This document shows positions 1-7,561 of a DNA stretch of 26,320 nt, piece after piece. The notes beneath the pieces were generated by a model. That model did no database searches. It was not told where the DNA came from and worked only from the letters and a program-made list of their open reading frames with translations. How positions within the stretch are numbered: the stretch's first letter is position 1; every line of letters begins with the position of its first letter. Position numbers and translations under genes: made by a program. Location of the stretch: positions 1 to 26,320 of the forward strand of contig CAZGJQ010000016.1 of assembly GCA_964525815.1 (NCBI GenBank), given 5' to 3'. The stretch comes from UBA1049 sp964525815 (GTDB lineage: Bacteria > Bacillota > Clostridia > Oscillospirales > CAG-382).

Positions 1-502
1 CTCCGCCTATTGCGGCAGTAACCAGCTGCGGCCAGCTGAAAACAGCGGATAAGGCTGCCCCCTGCTTTTCGTTCACATCAAGAATAAAGGGAACCGCAAG
101 CTGTGCTATGGTTAAATACAATACAGCGAACTTAAGCAGTGCTCCCACAATAAGAGCCGCTATCATCCTAATATAAGCGTTGCTTTCTGTTCTAACCTTT
201 TTTACCATTAAATACCAAACTAGTACAATAACAAAGTTTCCGATTGCAATAAAGGGTACCAGCGCAAAAAAGGGAGTTCCTATACCGAAGAGAAAAGCGG
301 TAAAGGGGGAAACAACGGCGACAGCCAGTGCCGAATACAATCCGCTTAAAACAGCGGCGACTATAAGCACAAGGTTGACAGCGCTCCCTACCACAAACTG
401 ATTATTTGCGGTCAACGCTCCCAAACCCCATTGCAGAGCGACCAAAAGGGCGATTAAAACTCCGGTTCTTGTTATCCAGAGTAATGTTTTTTTTGTATCC
501 AT
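1..502 (-). CDS. ECF-type transporter S component, 3'-truncated by window edge
   Basis: Reading the minus strand from the ATG at 502 gives 167 uninterrupted codons to the window edge, so the gene is partial. The product is very hydrophobic, with about five predicted membrane helices, a short charged start (MDTKKTLLW) and a Lys/Arg cytoplasmic patch around residues 100-108. Small hydrophobic proteins of this layout are typical substrate-binding S components of energy-coupling factor vitamin/metal transporters, which use a shared EcfA/EcfT module encoded elsewhere. A GGAAGG ribosome site lies just upstream. It is divergent from the Crp/Fnr-type regulator and may share control with it. The substrate cannot be told from sequence. 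The membrane-protein call is firm; the family call is moderate. Confidence 0.6.
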   Translation of the reverse strand, partial: MDTKKTLLWITRTGVLIALLVALQWGLGALTANNQFVVGSAVNLVLIVAAVLSGLYSALAVAVVSPFTAFLFGIGTPFFALVPFIAIGNFVIVLVWYLMVKKVRTESNAYIRMIAALIVGALLKFAVLYLTIAQLAVPFILDVNEKQGAALSAVFSWPQLVTAAIGG

Positions 503-559
503 ATACAATCATCCTTCCCGATATAAATTTTTATATGTATCTGACACAGCTTACTGATC

Positions 560-597
560 AATCAATATGGCGACATGTTTCTATTGATTTTTTCAAT
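560..597. promoter_or_regulatory. ATTGA/TCAAT dyads in divergent intergenic region
   Basis: AATCAAT at 560-566 is repeated as its reverse complement ATTGATT at 583-589, with 16 bases between. A second dyad, ATTGA-5-TCAAT, spans 583-597. The half-site resembles the TTGA of FNR-type boxes, but the 5-base spacing is one short of the canonical FNR site. The dyads overlap the putative -35 of the Crp/Fnr-family gene, which would suit autoregulation. Inference only. Confidence 0.35.
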
Positions 598-612
598 TTA
601 TTATAGTATATT
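584..612 (+). promoter_or_regulatory. putative sigma-A promoter of Crp/Fnr-family gene
   Basis: TTGATT (584-589), 17-base spacer, TATATT (607-612). This would place the transcript start about 15 bases before the preferred ATG at 635, which is tight, so an alternative TATTAT -10 at 599-604 is possible. Confidence 0.4.
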
Positions 613-634
613 ATTGTCAGGAGTGATGTTGCCC

Positions 635-1342
635 ATGCAACAAAATATAAAATTGACCGATATTGTGCTGTTTTACGGTTTTACAGATACGGAAATCAGC
701 CGACTGCTTGAGCTGCTCGGTGCGGTAACAACAAAATATTCGGAGCAAAGAACGATAGTGAGGGAAGGCGAGAGTAATCCGTATATATTTCTGCTGCTCT
801 CGGGAGAAGCGTTTGCGGTCAGATACAGTATAGACGGAAAGGAAGAGGTTTTTACCCAAATGACCGACGGTAGTGTTATCGGTGACGTGCTTGCGGTATC
901 TTCCGGCAGTCTAAGTCCGGTTACGGTCAAGGTGCTTCCCGGAGCCGTTATACTGCACTTTTCCTTTGACCGGCTTGTTAATGCCGAGGGGAAACACCCG
1001 GAGCTCCGCGCAAGGCTCCTGAAGAACCTAACCGCCGAGCTTGCCGACAAGTTCTTTGAGCAGCAGGAGCGTATAAACTGCCTTATCCGCCCGTCTCTGC
1101 GGGAAAAGATAACCATGTTTCTAAAAAACGAATCAAAAAGAAAAAAAAGCACGGTCTTTAATATTCCGATGAATCGGGAACGTTTGGCGATTTATCTTAA
1201 CACAAACCGGAGCGCTCTTTCTAGGGAGCTGTCAAGGATGAAAAGAGCGGGTGTAATAGATTACTATAAAAACAGCTTCAATCTAAAAAAGGATGTAGAG
1301 TATTATGATAATCAGACCCATGAGAAAGAACGAGAAGCATAA
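635..1342 (+). CDS. Crp/Fnr-family transcriptional regulator
   Basis: About 235 residues, the usual length for Crp/Fnr proteins. Roughly residues 15-125 form a cyclic-nucleotide-binding-type beta roll (stretches such as FLLLSGEAFAVRY and GSVIGDVLAVSS). The last 90 residues hold a Crp-type winged helix with NRERLAIYLNTNRSALSRE as helix-turn-helix, where the second helix would read DNA. No Fnr-like N-terminal cysteine cluster is seen, so an iron-sulphur oxygen sensor is unlikely; the effector is unknown. In-frame starts also exist at 575 and 626. I prefer ATG 635 because AGGAG (619-623) lies 11 bases before it but only 2 before 626. Its 3' end overlaps the acetyltransferase by 38 bases, so the two are probably co-transcribed. 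Confidence 0.85.
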   Translation: MQQNIKLTDIVLFYGFTDTEISRLLELLGAVTTKYSEQRTIVREGESNPYIFLLLSGEAFAVRYSIDGKEEVFTQMTDGSVIGDVLAVSSGSLSPVTVKVLPGAVILHFSFDRLVNAEGKHPELRARLLKNLTAELADKFFEQQERINCLIRPSLREKITMFLKNESKRKKSTVFNIPMNRERLAIYLNTNRSALSRELSRMKRAGVIDYYKNSFNLKKDVEYYDNQTHEKEREA

Positions 1343-2480
1343 AAGAGATATGCTTTTTTCGGTTTGCTTCGGCTCAAGACCGGATATTTCCCAGTCCGAG
1401 AAGGAGGAGCTGGACTTTACATATGAATATTATATCGGCGCTTTTACGGACGATAACGAGACACTTATGGCGCAGGTGGCGGTAGTACCTTATAAGAGCT
1501 ATTACCACGGCAATATACTCACCGCCGCAGGCATTGCCGGAGTTTCCACCCTGCCGGAGTACAGGCGCAACGGCTGCATACGGGAAATCTTCAAGCATAT
1601 TTTCGACGGTGAAAACAGGAATGAATGGGACACAAGCTTTTTATATCCCTTCTCATACAGATATTACCGTAAATTCGGTTTTGAGCGGCTCTTGCAGCAC
1701 AAAACCGTCTGCGTACCCCTTTCCTCCCTGTCCCACATACCCAGAAATGATAAGGGCGTGCTGTATACATGCGAGGACAGGCTCGGGCAGCTGCTTGAGC
1801 TCTACAACAGCTTCGCAAGCAGCTATAATGTATGCTTTCACAGAGAAAACGGAAGGTATTATAGCTCAACACCGTTCAAAACCGGATTATATACATACAT
1901 TTGGTATGAGGATAACAAGCCAAGGGCATATGCTACCATAAAGCCTGAGGGCAATAAGCTGAATATATCCGAGCTTGTATACGTGGATAAGGCGTCCCTG
2001 TTGGGAATAATAGGCTTTTTACGAATGTACGAGGGGCAATATACCGAGCTATATTTCTCTTCTCTGGACAAAAATAATCCCCTTGATCTTGTTACAGACA
2101 GCGACAGGAGCAGCTCCTTCGGGATGTATGACGGTGTAATGGGCAGACCTGTGAACATTGAGAAATGCCTTATGCTCTATCCCTTCTCCAAGGATGCAGA
2201 CGAGCTTGTGATTGAGGTTACCGGCGACTTTATAGAAGCAAATAACGGCTGTTATTACATAGAATATAAGGATGAAAAGAGTAAAAGAGTAGTTGTAACC
2301 CGCAGAGAAAAGGCAAAGCCCGACATTACCCTCTCTGTGAATTCTCTGTCAAGGCTTATGTTCGGCGACTGCGCTCAGGAGAGCCTTGCTTACCTTCCGG
2401 ATGTTACCCTACATTCTCAGAAGTGCCGCCTGGACAGCATATTCACTCCACGGGCAATAAACCTTTTTGAGAGATTCTGA
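1305..2480 (+). CDS. Eis-like GNAT N-acetyltransferase
   Basis: A 391-residue protein of the Eis type: an N-terminal GNAT domain with the acetyl-CoA loop VSTLPEYRRNG (residues 80-90), a second degenerate GNAT region, and a C-terminal sterol-carrier-protein-2-like domain (about 285-391). Length agrees with the roughly 400 residues of the family. Eis homologues acetylate amines of aminoglycosides or peptides, but many clostridial members have no known substrate, and no resistance claim can be made from sequence. It begins inside the last 38 bases of the Crp/Fnr-family gene in another frame, with an AGGATG-like ribosome site in that gene, which suggests coupled expression. The start could also be the ATG at 1320. 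Confidence 0.8.
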   Translation: MIIRPMRKNEKHKRDMLFSVCFGSRPDISQSEKEELDFTYEYYIGAFTDDNETLMAQVAVVPYKSYYHGNILTAAGIAGVSTLPEYRRNGCIREIFKHIFDGENRNEWDTSFLYPFSYRYYRKFGFERLLQHKTVCVPLSSLSHIPRNDKGVLYTCEDRLGQLLELYNSFASSYNVCFHRENGRYYSSTPFKTGLYTYIWYEDNKPRAYATIKPEGNKLNISELVYVDKASLLGIIGFLRMYEGQYTELYFSSLDKNNPLDLVTDSDRSSSFGMYDGVMGRPVNIEKCLMLYPFSKDADELVIEVTGDFIEANNGCYYIEYKDEKSKRVVVTRREKAKPDITLSVNSLSRLMFGDCAQESLAYLPDVTLHSQKCRLDSIFTPRAINLFERF

Positions 2481-2517
2481 TAAAAAACTAAGAGTGAATA
2501 CGAAGCATAATCTTATA

Positions 2518-2546
2518 TTGACTTTTTTTAGTAATTATGCTAATAT
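2518..2546 (+). promoter_or_regulatory. sigma-A promoter of glycosyltransferase gene
   Basis: TTGACT (2518-2523), exactly 17 bases, then TAATAT (2541-2546) preceded by TGC, an extended -10. It lies in the 157-base gap after the acetyltransferase and makes the glycosyltransferase a separate unit with a leader of about 85 bases. Confidence 0.7.
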
Positions 2547-2637
2547 TTCAAAAGAAAGCAGCTCTATATAGCCATAATAACCCGATACATATGGCTTTTT
2601 GGCGTTTTTACTGTTTCGGGGGACAGGATTCCTACAT

Positions 2638-3909
2638 ATGGAAATTATAATTCCGATAGAAAACAGCATAGCAGTTATATTTGCGCTATGCTACTTATAT
2701 CAGTTCTTTTACACCTTTTATATGCTTTTCGCAACAAACAAGGTGCGCACGCCGGAGAGTGTAAAAATGCACAGGTTCGGGGTTGTTATCTGCGCACGGA
2801 ACGAGGAGGCTGTTATCGGGCACCTTATTGACTCTATTAAGAGTCAGGCATATCCTCGGGAGCTTATTAAGATTTTTGTTGTTGCGGACAACTGCACCGA
2901 CAATACAGCAGCGGTATGCGCAGGCAAGGGTGCCATTGTTTATGAGCGCTTTAACGACAAGCTGATAGGCAAGGGATATGCACTCGACTATCTGTTCAAG
3001 GAGCTCTTAGAAAAAAAGGACGACTGCGACGGATATATCGTTTTTGATGCCGATAATCTGGCAGACAAGAGCTTCATTAGTGAGATGAACAAGGTGTTCC
3101 CTCTTGATTACAAGGCCTTTACCTGTTACCGAAACTCCAAGAATTACGGAACAAACTGGGTGTCGGCAGGGTATTCGCTCTGGTTTTTGAGGGAATCAAA
3201 GTATCTTAACAATGCCCGAATGAGGCTTAATACAAGCTGTGCGATTTCGGGCACCGGCTTCTGTCTAAAAAAGGAAACCATAATCGAAAACGGAGGCTGG
3301 CCCTTTCATCTGCTCACCGAGGACATTGAGTTCACCATAGACACGGTGGTTAAGAACGGAAAAATCGGCTACTGTGCAGACGCCTGCCTTTTCGACGAGC
3401 AGCCCATAACTTTTTCGCAGTCCTGGAAGCAGCGTTTGCGCTGGTCAAAGGGCTTTTATCAGGTGCTGGGGAAATACGGTACCGCACTCGCCAAAAATCT
3501 GTTTGTCCGCCGCTCCTTTGCCTGCTTTGATATGCTTATGACCATTTTCCCGGCAATCGCCCTTACCGTTCTGAGTATTCTGCTTAATCTAACAAAAATC
3601 GTTTACGGGCTTATTTACGGCAACACCTCCACAAACATGGTTGCTCACGGGCTTATTTCCATAGGACAGTTCCTTTCTCTGGGCTATCTGATGCTGTTTT
3701 TCGTAGGGTTCATAGCCACCATAACCGAGTGGAGATATATAAGTACAACACCGCTGAAAAAAATTGTTTATATGTTCAGCTTTCCGTTTTTCATTATGAC
3801 TTATATACCTATTTCCATAACCGCTGTTTTTAAAAAGGTTGGGTGGGTTCCGATAGAGCATACAGTATGCACCTCCATTGAGCAAATGCAGGAAAAAGAA
3901 ACAAAATAA
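2638..3909 (+). CDS. membrane-bound family 2 glycosyltransferase
   Basis: A 423-residue processive-type GT2 enzyme. One membrane helix (about residues 6-34) precedes a cytosolic GT-A catalytic domain (about 46-290), followed by two to four helices (about 297-400). Motifs expected for the cellulose-synthase/chitin-synthase-like group are present: DADN (137-140, DxD for metal and nucleotide sugar), TED (227-229) and QRLRW (265-269). The donor and polymer are unknown; a cell-surface polysaccharide is the likely product. A TTG in frame at 2599 would add 13 residues, but ATG 2638 has AGGA nine bases upstream and directly starts the membrane anchor. It has its own promoter and ends at a hairpin shared with the convergent HAD gene. 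Confidence 0.87.
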   Translation: MEIIIPIENSIAVIFALCYLYQFFYTFYMLFATNKVRTPESVKMHRFGVVICARNEEAVIGHLIDSIKSQAYPRELIKIFVVADNCTDNTAAVCAGKGAIVYERFNDKLIGKGYALDYLFKELLEKKDDCDGYIVFDADNLADKSFISEMNKVFPLDYKAFTCYRNSKNYGTNWVSAGYSLWFLRESKYLNNARMRLNTSCAISGTGFCLKKETIIENGGWPFHLLTEDIEFTIDTVVKNGKIGYCADACLFDEQPITFSQSWKQRLRWSKGFYQVLGKYGTALAKNLFVRRSFACFDMLMTIFPAIALTVLSILLNLTKIVYGLIYGNTSTNMVAHGLISIGQFLSLGYLMLFFVGFIATITEWRYISTTPLKKIVYMFSFPFFIMTYIPISITAVFKKVGWVPIEHTVCTSIEQMQEKETK

Positions 3910-3919
3910 CGCATTTAAA

Positions 3920-3946
3920 GAGCGTACCCTTTTTTCGGGTACGCTC
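3920..3946. terminator. hairpin between convergent genes, possible bidirectional terminator
   Basis: A perfect 10-bp stem, GAGCGTACCC (3920-3929) pairing with GGGTACGCTC (3937-3946), with a 7-base loop. It lies between the converging ends of the glycosyltransferase and HAD genes. T-richness follows on both strands, but there is no strong uninterrupted U tract in either direction. Confidence 0.65.
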
Positions 3947-3953
3947 CGGTAAA

Positions 3954-4541
3954 TTATTTTTTATTCGTGCTTGGCTTTAAGATATGCGAGAAGTTATATA
4001 TAAAGTCATCGCACATTTTTCTCAACTCCGGGATGCTGTCCTTGCTGGTCTCATCATAAACACCCACAACACAGAACCCGGCAAGCTTTGCGGTTCTTGC
4101 GCTCTGCGGCATATCCTCGAACACTACAATCTCCTCGGGTGAGCAATTAAAACGCTCGGCTGCGGCAAAATATATCTCCGGACTTAGCTTTGAGGCTCCG
4201 ACCTCATCGCTGTCTATAAAAAAATCATACAGCCTGTCAAAGCCGTATTTCTTCAGCATCGGCTCCGCAACATAAAAGGGGGTGTTGGTGGCAATACAGA
4301 AGGGAATCTCTGCGTTCTTGAGAGCCTCGCACAGCTCCAGCGCATACACCTTGGGCTCAATAACCTCGGCATATTTTCTTGACATAGCCTCGATTCGTTC
4401 CTCGACCGTGTCCAGCTCCCAAAGGCTTTTTGCATGCCAGTATCCCATGGAATCCACCAACGTACCGTCCATGTCGAATATAATCGCTTTCTTTCCTTCA
4501 AAATATGCTTTTGAGCTCTTGAATACATCAAAAATGTTCAT
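3954..4541 (-). CDS. HAD-superfamily hydrolase (beta-phosphoglucomutase/phosphatase-like)
   Basis: A 195-residue HAD enzyme with all four motifs: DMDGTLVDS (residues 23-31; D23 nucleophile, D25 acid/base), T85 in IATNT, K118 with P121, and the metal pair E142-D143 in VVFEDMPQS. The cap between motifs I and II is short and helical (about 32-75), which fits subfamily IA phosphatases and phosphomutases acting on small phosphorylated substrates. The substrate cannot be predicted. AGGGG precedes the ATG. The 17-residue extension before the first strand is slightly unusual but the start is well supported. It is convergent with the glycosyltransferase and is a single-gene unit. Confidence 0.88.
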   Translation of the reverse strand: MNIFDVFKSSKAYFEGKKAIIFDMDGTLVDSMGYWHAKSLWELDTVEERIEAMSRKYAEVIEPKVYALELCEALKNAEIPFCIATNTPFYVAEPMLKKYGFDRLYDFFIDSDEVGASKLSPEIYFAAAERFNCSPEEIVVFEDMPQSARTAKLAGFCVVGVYDETSKDSIPELRKMCDDFIYNFSHILKPSTNKK

Positions 4542-4632
4542 TTTTCCCCTGTTCGGTGCTTTATTTTTTGATTTACCGAGGTGTTAATAAAAATATGACC
4601 AACGGACTGTGCTGCCGACGGACATTTGATTC

Positions 4633-4661
4633 ATTTTACACTATTTTTGTCAATAAAGCAA
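4633..4661 (-). promoter_or_regulatory. putative promoter of HAD hydrolase gene
   Basis: On the minus strand, TTGCTT (4661-4656), 17 bases, TAAAAT (4638-4633). The leader to the ATG at 4541 would be about 85 bases. A TTGACA just downstream of the -35 has no suitably spaced -10. Confidence 0.4.
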
Positions 4662-4714
4662 CAATTAACCGCAAAAAACTGTGAATAACACCCGTTATAA
4701 TTCATTAAATACTA

Positions 4715-4743
4715 TTGCAAATAAAATCCGTCTATAGTATAAT
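4715..4743 (+). promoter_or_regulatory. sigma-A promoter of ireB
   Basis: TTGCAA (4715-4720), 17-base spacer, perfect TATAAT (4738-4743). Transcription would start near 4750, followed by the AAGGGGGG ribosome site (4764-4771) and the ATG at 4778. Confidence 0.75.
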
Positions 4744-4777
4744 GATGTATGACAATAAAAATCAAGGGGGGTTTGGA

Positions 4778-5032
4778 ATGCAGGACAACAAGCAAAAGAC
4801 AATTATGTTTCCTATCAAGGATCAGAACAAGCAGGTAATTAAGGAAACCCTACAGAGCGTCTATAACTCGCTTAAGGAGAAGGGATATAATCCTATAAAC
4901 CAAATAGTAGGCTACATTCTTTCTGAAGACCCAACCTATATTACAAACTATAATAATGCCAGAGCGGTTATAAGCAAGATTGACAGAGATGAGCTTTTGC
5001 GTGTTTTGGTCGAGAACTTCCTGACCCTTTGA
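4778..5032 (+). CDS. ireB: IreB family regulatory phosphoprotein
   Basis: An 84-residue protein recognisable as IreB (formerly DUF965/UPF0297): the core KETLQSVYNSLKEKGYNP followed by INQIVGYILSEDPTYI and a C-terminal arginine/aspartate helix is characteristic. In Enterococcus faecalis, IreB is phosphorylated on N-terminal threonines by the PASTA kinase IreK and modulates cephalosporin tolerance. Here the N terminus carries only one threonine, T8. A TTG at 4715 in the same frame lies on the -35 box and can be ruled out; the ATG at 4778 follows the ribosome site. In many Firmicutes ireB sits next to alaS and a Holliday-junction resolvase gene. Here it is followed by an unknown gene 19 bases away instead. 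Confidence 0.92.
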   Translation: MQDNKQKTIMFPIKDQNKQVIKETLQSVYNSLKEKGYNPINQIVGYILSEDPTYITNYNNARAVISKIDRDELLRVLVENFLTL

Positions 5033-5051
5033 TACGAAAGGATTTGAGCAT

Positions 5052-5336
5052 TTGGGTGAAATGAAGACATTAATGTACAAGGGTAAACCTCTTGTGCGCC
5101 AGGGACAGTTTCTTTTCTACGGGTTTCCGGACGATAAATACATTCTGTTCATGAACATTATAGAGAACAAAAAAGTAGACGAGGTTGAAATTGCTACCAG
5201 AGTGCTTGTGCAGATACAGAGCACGGACAATGATGTAAGCATAAGCGACAAGGTAATCAAGCAATGCGAGAAACACAGTTTTTTTGATGCTTTCGAGATA
5301 GGTACTATTTGGCTTGAGCGTGAACTGAAAAAGTAA
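5052..5336 (+). CDS. small conserved-looking protein of unknown function
   Basis: A 94-residue protein I do not recognise. It is predicted soluble, with no signal or membrane segment, begins with a beta-rich part (roughly 5-55) and ends in a helical part with KQCEKHSFFDAFEIGTIW. The first start with a well placed ribosome site is TTG 5052 (AAAGGA nine bases upstream). ATG 5061 and ATG 5073 lack good spacing but would give the same core. It follows ireB by 19 bases and precedes an intrinsic terminator, so both form one transcript. A link to IreB/PASTA-kinase signalling is guilt by association only. Confidence 0.7.
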   Translation: MGEMKTLMYKGKPLVRQGQFLFYGFPDDKYILFMNIIENKKVDEVEIATRVLVQIQSTDNDVSISDKVIKQCEKHSFFDAFEIGTIWLERELKK

Positions 5337-5341
5337 AATGC

Positions 5342-5374
5342 AAAAAACCGTACTGCACTTATCGTACGGTTTTT
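5342..5374 (+). terminator. intrinsic terminator of the ireB unit
   Basis: A 9-bp stem AAACCGTAC (5345-5353) / GTACGGTTT (5364-5372) with a 10-base loop, A-rich on the 5' side and running into T's on the 3' side. It sits 9 bases after the stop codon. Confidence 0.85.
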
Positions 5375-5410
5375 ATCATATCGGATTATTTATGTGGGAG
5401 ATGTAAAATA

Positions 5411-6616
5411 TTGGATATTTTCAAAAAGTGCAGGCTGTTCACCGCTGCGGACGAGGCAAAGGAGAAGGGTATCTACCCGTATTTTCATGCCCTTGAGACA
5501 CGTCAGGATATCGAGGTTATAATGGAAGGCAAACGGCGTATAATGCTGGGCTCCAACAATTACCTCGGGCTTACCTCTCATCCGGCGGTTGTAAAGGCGG
5601 GCATGGACGCCTATGAAAAATACGGCTCGGGATGCTCCGGCTCCCGTTTTCTCAATGGTACACTGGATTTGCACCTTGAGCTGGAGGAGGAGCTGGCTTC
5701 TTTTCTTGACAAGGAAGCCGTTATAACCTTTTCCACCGGGTTTCAGACAAATCTCGGTATTATCAGCGCATTGGTGGGGATTGGCGATTATGTTATCTGC
5801 GACAAGGAGAACCACGCAAGCATTTATGACAGCTGCAAGCTCTGTTATGGAAAAAAGCTGCTGTTCAAGCATAGCGACATGGAGGATCTTGAGCGCATTT
5901 TAAAAAGCGTACCCGAAAAAGCAGGTAAGCTCATAGTAACGGACGGGGTGTTCAGTATGAGAGGCGATTTGGCTAAGCTCCCCGAGATAGTTTCGCTCGC
6001 TAAAAAATACGGGGCGCGGGTTATGGTGGACGATGCACATGCGCTGGGTGTTATTGGAAAAGGCGGCAGAGGAACCGCCGATCACTTCGGTCTTGCTGAG
6101 CAGGTGGATATTTATATGGGAACCTTCTCAAAATCATTGGCAAGCCTTGGCGGATATATGGCAGCGGACGAAAATGTGGTGGAATATGTTAAGCATAATT
6201 CCCGACCCTTTATATTTTCGGCATCCATTACTCCTTCAAACTGTGCTTCCGCACTTGCCGCTCTTCGTGTCTTGAGAAGCAACCCCGAAACAGTTGACAG
6301 GTTAGCTTCGGTATCCGAGTATTTACGGGTGGCGCTTGAAAAGCGGAATGTTCCGCTTTTCAAAGCAATTACTCCAATAATACCTATATATACAAGGGAT
6401 GTATTCACTACCCTGACGGTAGCTAAGCTCATTTATGAGAGCGGTGTTTATCTAAACCCCGTTCTTCCCCCCGCAACACCGGAAAACGAGTGTCTGCTGC
6501 GGGTTAATTGTATGGCTACCCATAACGAACGGATTTTGGACGAAGCGGCGGGAATAATTGCGTCTGTGCTTGAGAAAAACAACCTTCTGGACACTGCCGC
6601 AACCATAAAGCAATGA
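5411..6616 (+). CDS. alpha-oxoamine synthase, serine palmitoyltransferase-like
   Basis: A 401-residue fold-type I PLP enzyme of the alpha-oxoamine synthase family, which condenses an amino acid with an acyl thioester. Visible are GSNNYLGL (47-54), the glycine-rich GSGCSGSRFLNG (72-83), H135 that would stack on PLP, DDAHALG (207-213) and the Schiff-base lysine K241 in GTFSKSLASLGGY. The TFSKS...GGY version and the C-terminal motif YLNPVLPPATP look like serine palmitoyltransferase rather than BioF or Kbl, which usually have GTLGKA. The start is TTG 5411 with GGGAG ten bases before; the next in-frame Met is at residue 37. It overlaps the downstream dehydrogenase by ATGA. No promoter was convincingly found in the 36 bases after the upstream terminator. 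Family is certain; SPT substrate is inference. Confidence 0.85.
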   Translation: MDIFKKCRLFTAADEAKEKGIYPYFHALETRQDIEVIMEGKRRIMLGSNNYLGLTSHPAVVKAGMDAYEKYGSGCSGSRFLNGTLDLHLELEEELASFLDKEAVITFSTGFQTNLGIISALVGIGDYVICDKENHASIYDSCKLCYGKKLLFKHSDMEDLERILKSVPEKAGKLIVTDGVFSMRGDLAKLPEIVSLAKKYGARVMVDDAHALGVIGKGGRGTADHFGLAEQVDIYMGTFSKSLASLGGYMAADENVVEYVKHNSRPFIFSASITPSNCASALAALRVLRSNPETVDRLASVSEYLRVALEKRNVPLFKAITPIIPIYTRDVFTTLTVAKLIYESGVYLNPVLPPATPENECLLRVNCMATHNERILDEAAGIIASVLEKNNLLDTAATIKQ

Positions 6617-7404
6617 TAAGAAAAACAGCGGTTATTACGGGTGCGAGCGGCGGGATTGGTTTAAGCACCGCCCGCCTTTTTGCGGATAACGGTTTTGTGG
6701 TCTATTCGCTGAGCAGGACGGCTCCACAGGATAATCGTATAAAGCATATCCCCTCGGATATTTCGCTTGAGGATTCGGTCAGGGCAGCAATAACCGAAAT
6801 CATAAAAAAAGAAGGAAAAATTGATGTTTTAGTAAACAATGCAGGTATCGGAATTTCCGGCTCTGTTGAGCTTACCGACCCTAACGAGGCGAGGCGGCTC
6901 TTTGACATTAACCTTTTCGGAGCGTTTTTTTGTATTAAGCATGTGCTCCCTCATATGCGAACAGCGGGCAGCGGGCATATTATTAACATAAGCTCGGTTG
7001 CAGCGGTGCTTCCGCTCCCCTACCAGTCCTTTTATTCCTGCAGCAAGAGTGCCTTAAATGCCCTTACCCTTTCACTTGCTAACGAGGTTAAGCACTTCGG
7101 GATCAAGGTATGCGCAGTTATGCCGGGTGATGTGCGAACCGGCTTTACCGAAGCGAGGAAGAAAAGCGAAGCAGAAAAAAACGCCTATAGCATTAGAGAA
7201 CAAAAATCTGTTTTGAAAATGGAAAAGGATGAGTTGAACGGAATGCCCCCCGAAAAAACGGCAAAGTGCATCTACAAAGCCGCATTAAAAAAGCGTCCCC
7301 GCCCGCTTTATACGGTCGGAGCGTCATACAGGCTGTTTGTTTTCCTCGCTAAGCTTCTTCCCGCACGGCTTGTAAACCGGATAGAAGGAATTATGTACGG
7401 ATAA
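6613..7404 (+). CDS. short-chain dehydrogenase/reductase, possible 3-ketosphinganine-type reductase
   Basis: A 263-residue classical SDR with the cofactor motif TGASGGIG (9-16), NNAG (75-78), N100, catalytic S128 and Y141-x3-K145. The basic residue R35 near the end of strand 2 suggests NADP(H). The C-terminal tail (about 230-263) is basic and hydrophobic (YRLFVFLAKLLPARLV) and could touch the membrane, as in some lipid-metabolising SDRs. The ATG overlaps the stop codon of the SPT-like gene in ATGA, so both are translated together. In sphingolipid synthesis an SDR reduces the 3-keto product of SPT, and this pairing fits that step. Substrate is unproven, since many SDRs act on fatty-acid or sugar ketones. 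Confidence 0.88.
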   Translation: MIRKTAVITGASGGIGLSTARLFADNGFVVYSLSRTAPQDNRIKHIPSDISLEDSVRAAITEIIKKEGKIDVLVNNAGIGISGSVELTDPNEARRLFDINLFGAFFCIKHVLPHMRTAGSGHIINISSVAAVLPLPYQSFYSCSKSALNALTLSLANEVKHFGIKVCAVMPGDVRTGFTEARKKSEAEKNAYSIREQKSVLKMEKDELNGMPPEKTAKCIYKAALKKRPRPLYTVGASYRLFVFLAKLLPARLVNRIEGIMYG

Positions 7405-7405
7405 G

Positions 7406-7436
7406 CAAGGAAAAACCGAGTAGTTTTTCTTGTTGC
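7406..7436 (+). terminator. weak hairpin after SDR gene
   Basis: AAGGAAAAAC-type arm (7408-7416) pairs with GTTTTTCTT (7423-7431), about 9 bp with one G-U pair and a 6-base loop. No U tract follows, so termination is uncertain. Confidence 0.3.
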
Positions 7437-7500
7437 GTTATCTTACCCCTTCGTTCTTCTCAGGATTGGCAATTCATAATAAAACAACACAAAAACGTAA

Positions 7501-7529
7501 TTGACAAATTATAGTGTATATGTTAAAAT
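7501..7529 (+). promoter_or_regulatory. strong sigma-A promoter of surface protein gene
   Basis: Perfect TTGACA (7501-7506), 17 bases, TAAAAT (7524-7529) with an extended -10 TGT just before. AAGGAG (7549-7554) is 7 bases before the ATG, so this gene is set up for high expression. Confidence 0.85.
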
Positions 7530-7561
7530 ATATTACAATTAAATGAACAAGGAGAATTTAC

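Noticed and set aside
584..596. Canonical FNR box (TTGAT-4-ATCAA)
   Set aside because: Only 5 bases separate TTGA and TCAA instead of 6, so it is reported only as a dyad.
575..634. Longer start for the Crp/Fnr-family protein
   Set aside because: The added residues are hydrophobic, encoded by the promoter region, and would place the putative -35 and -10 inside the gene.
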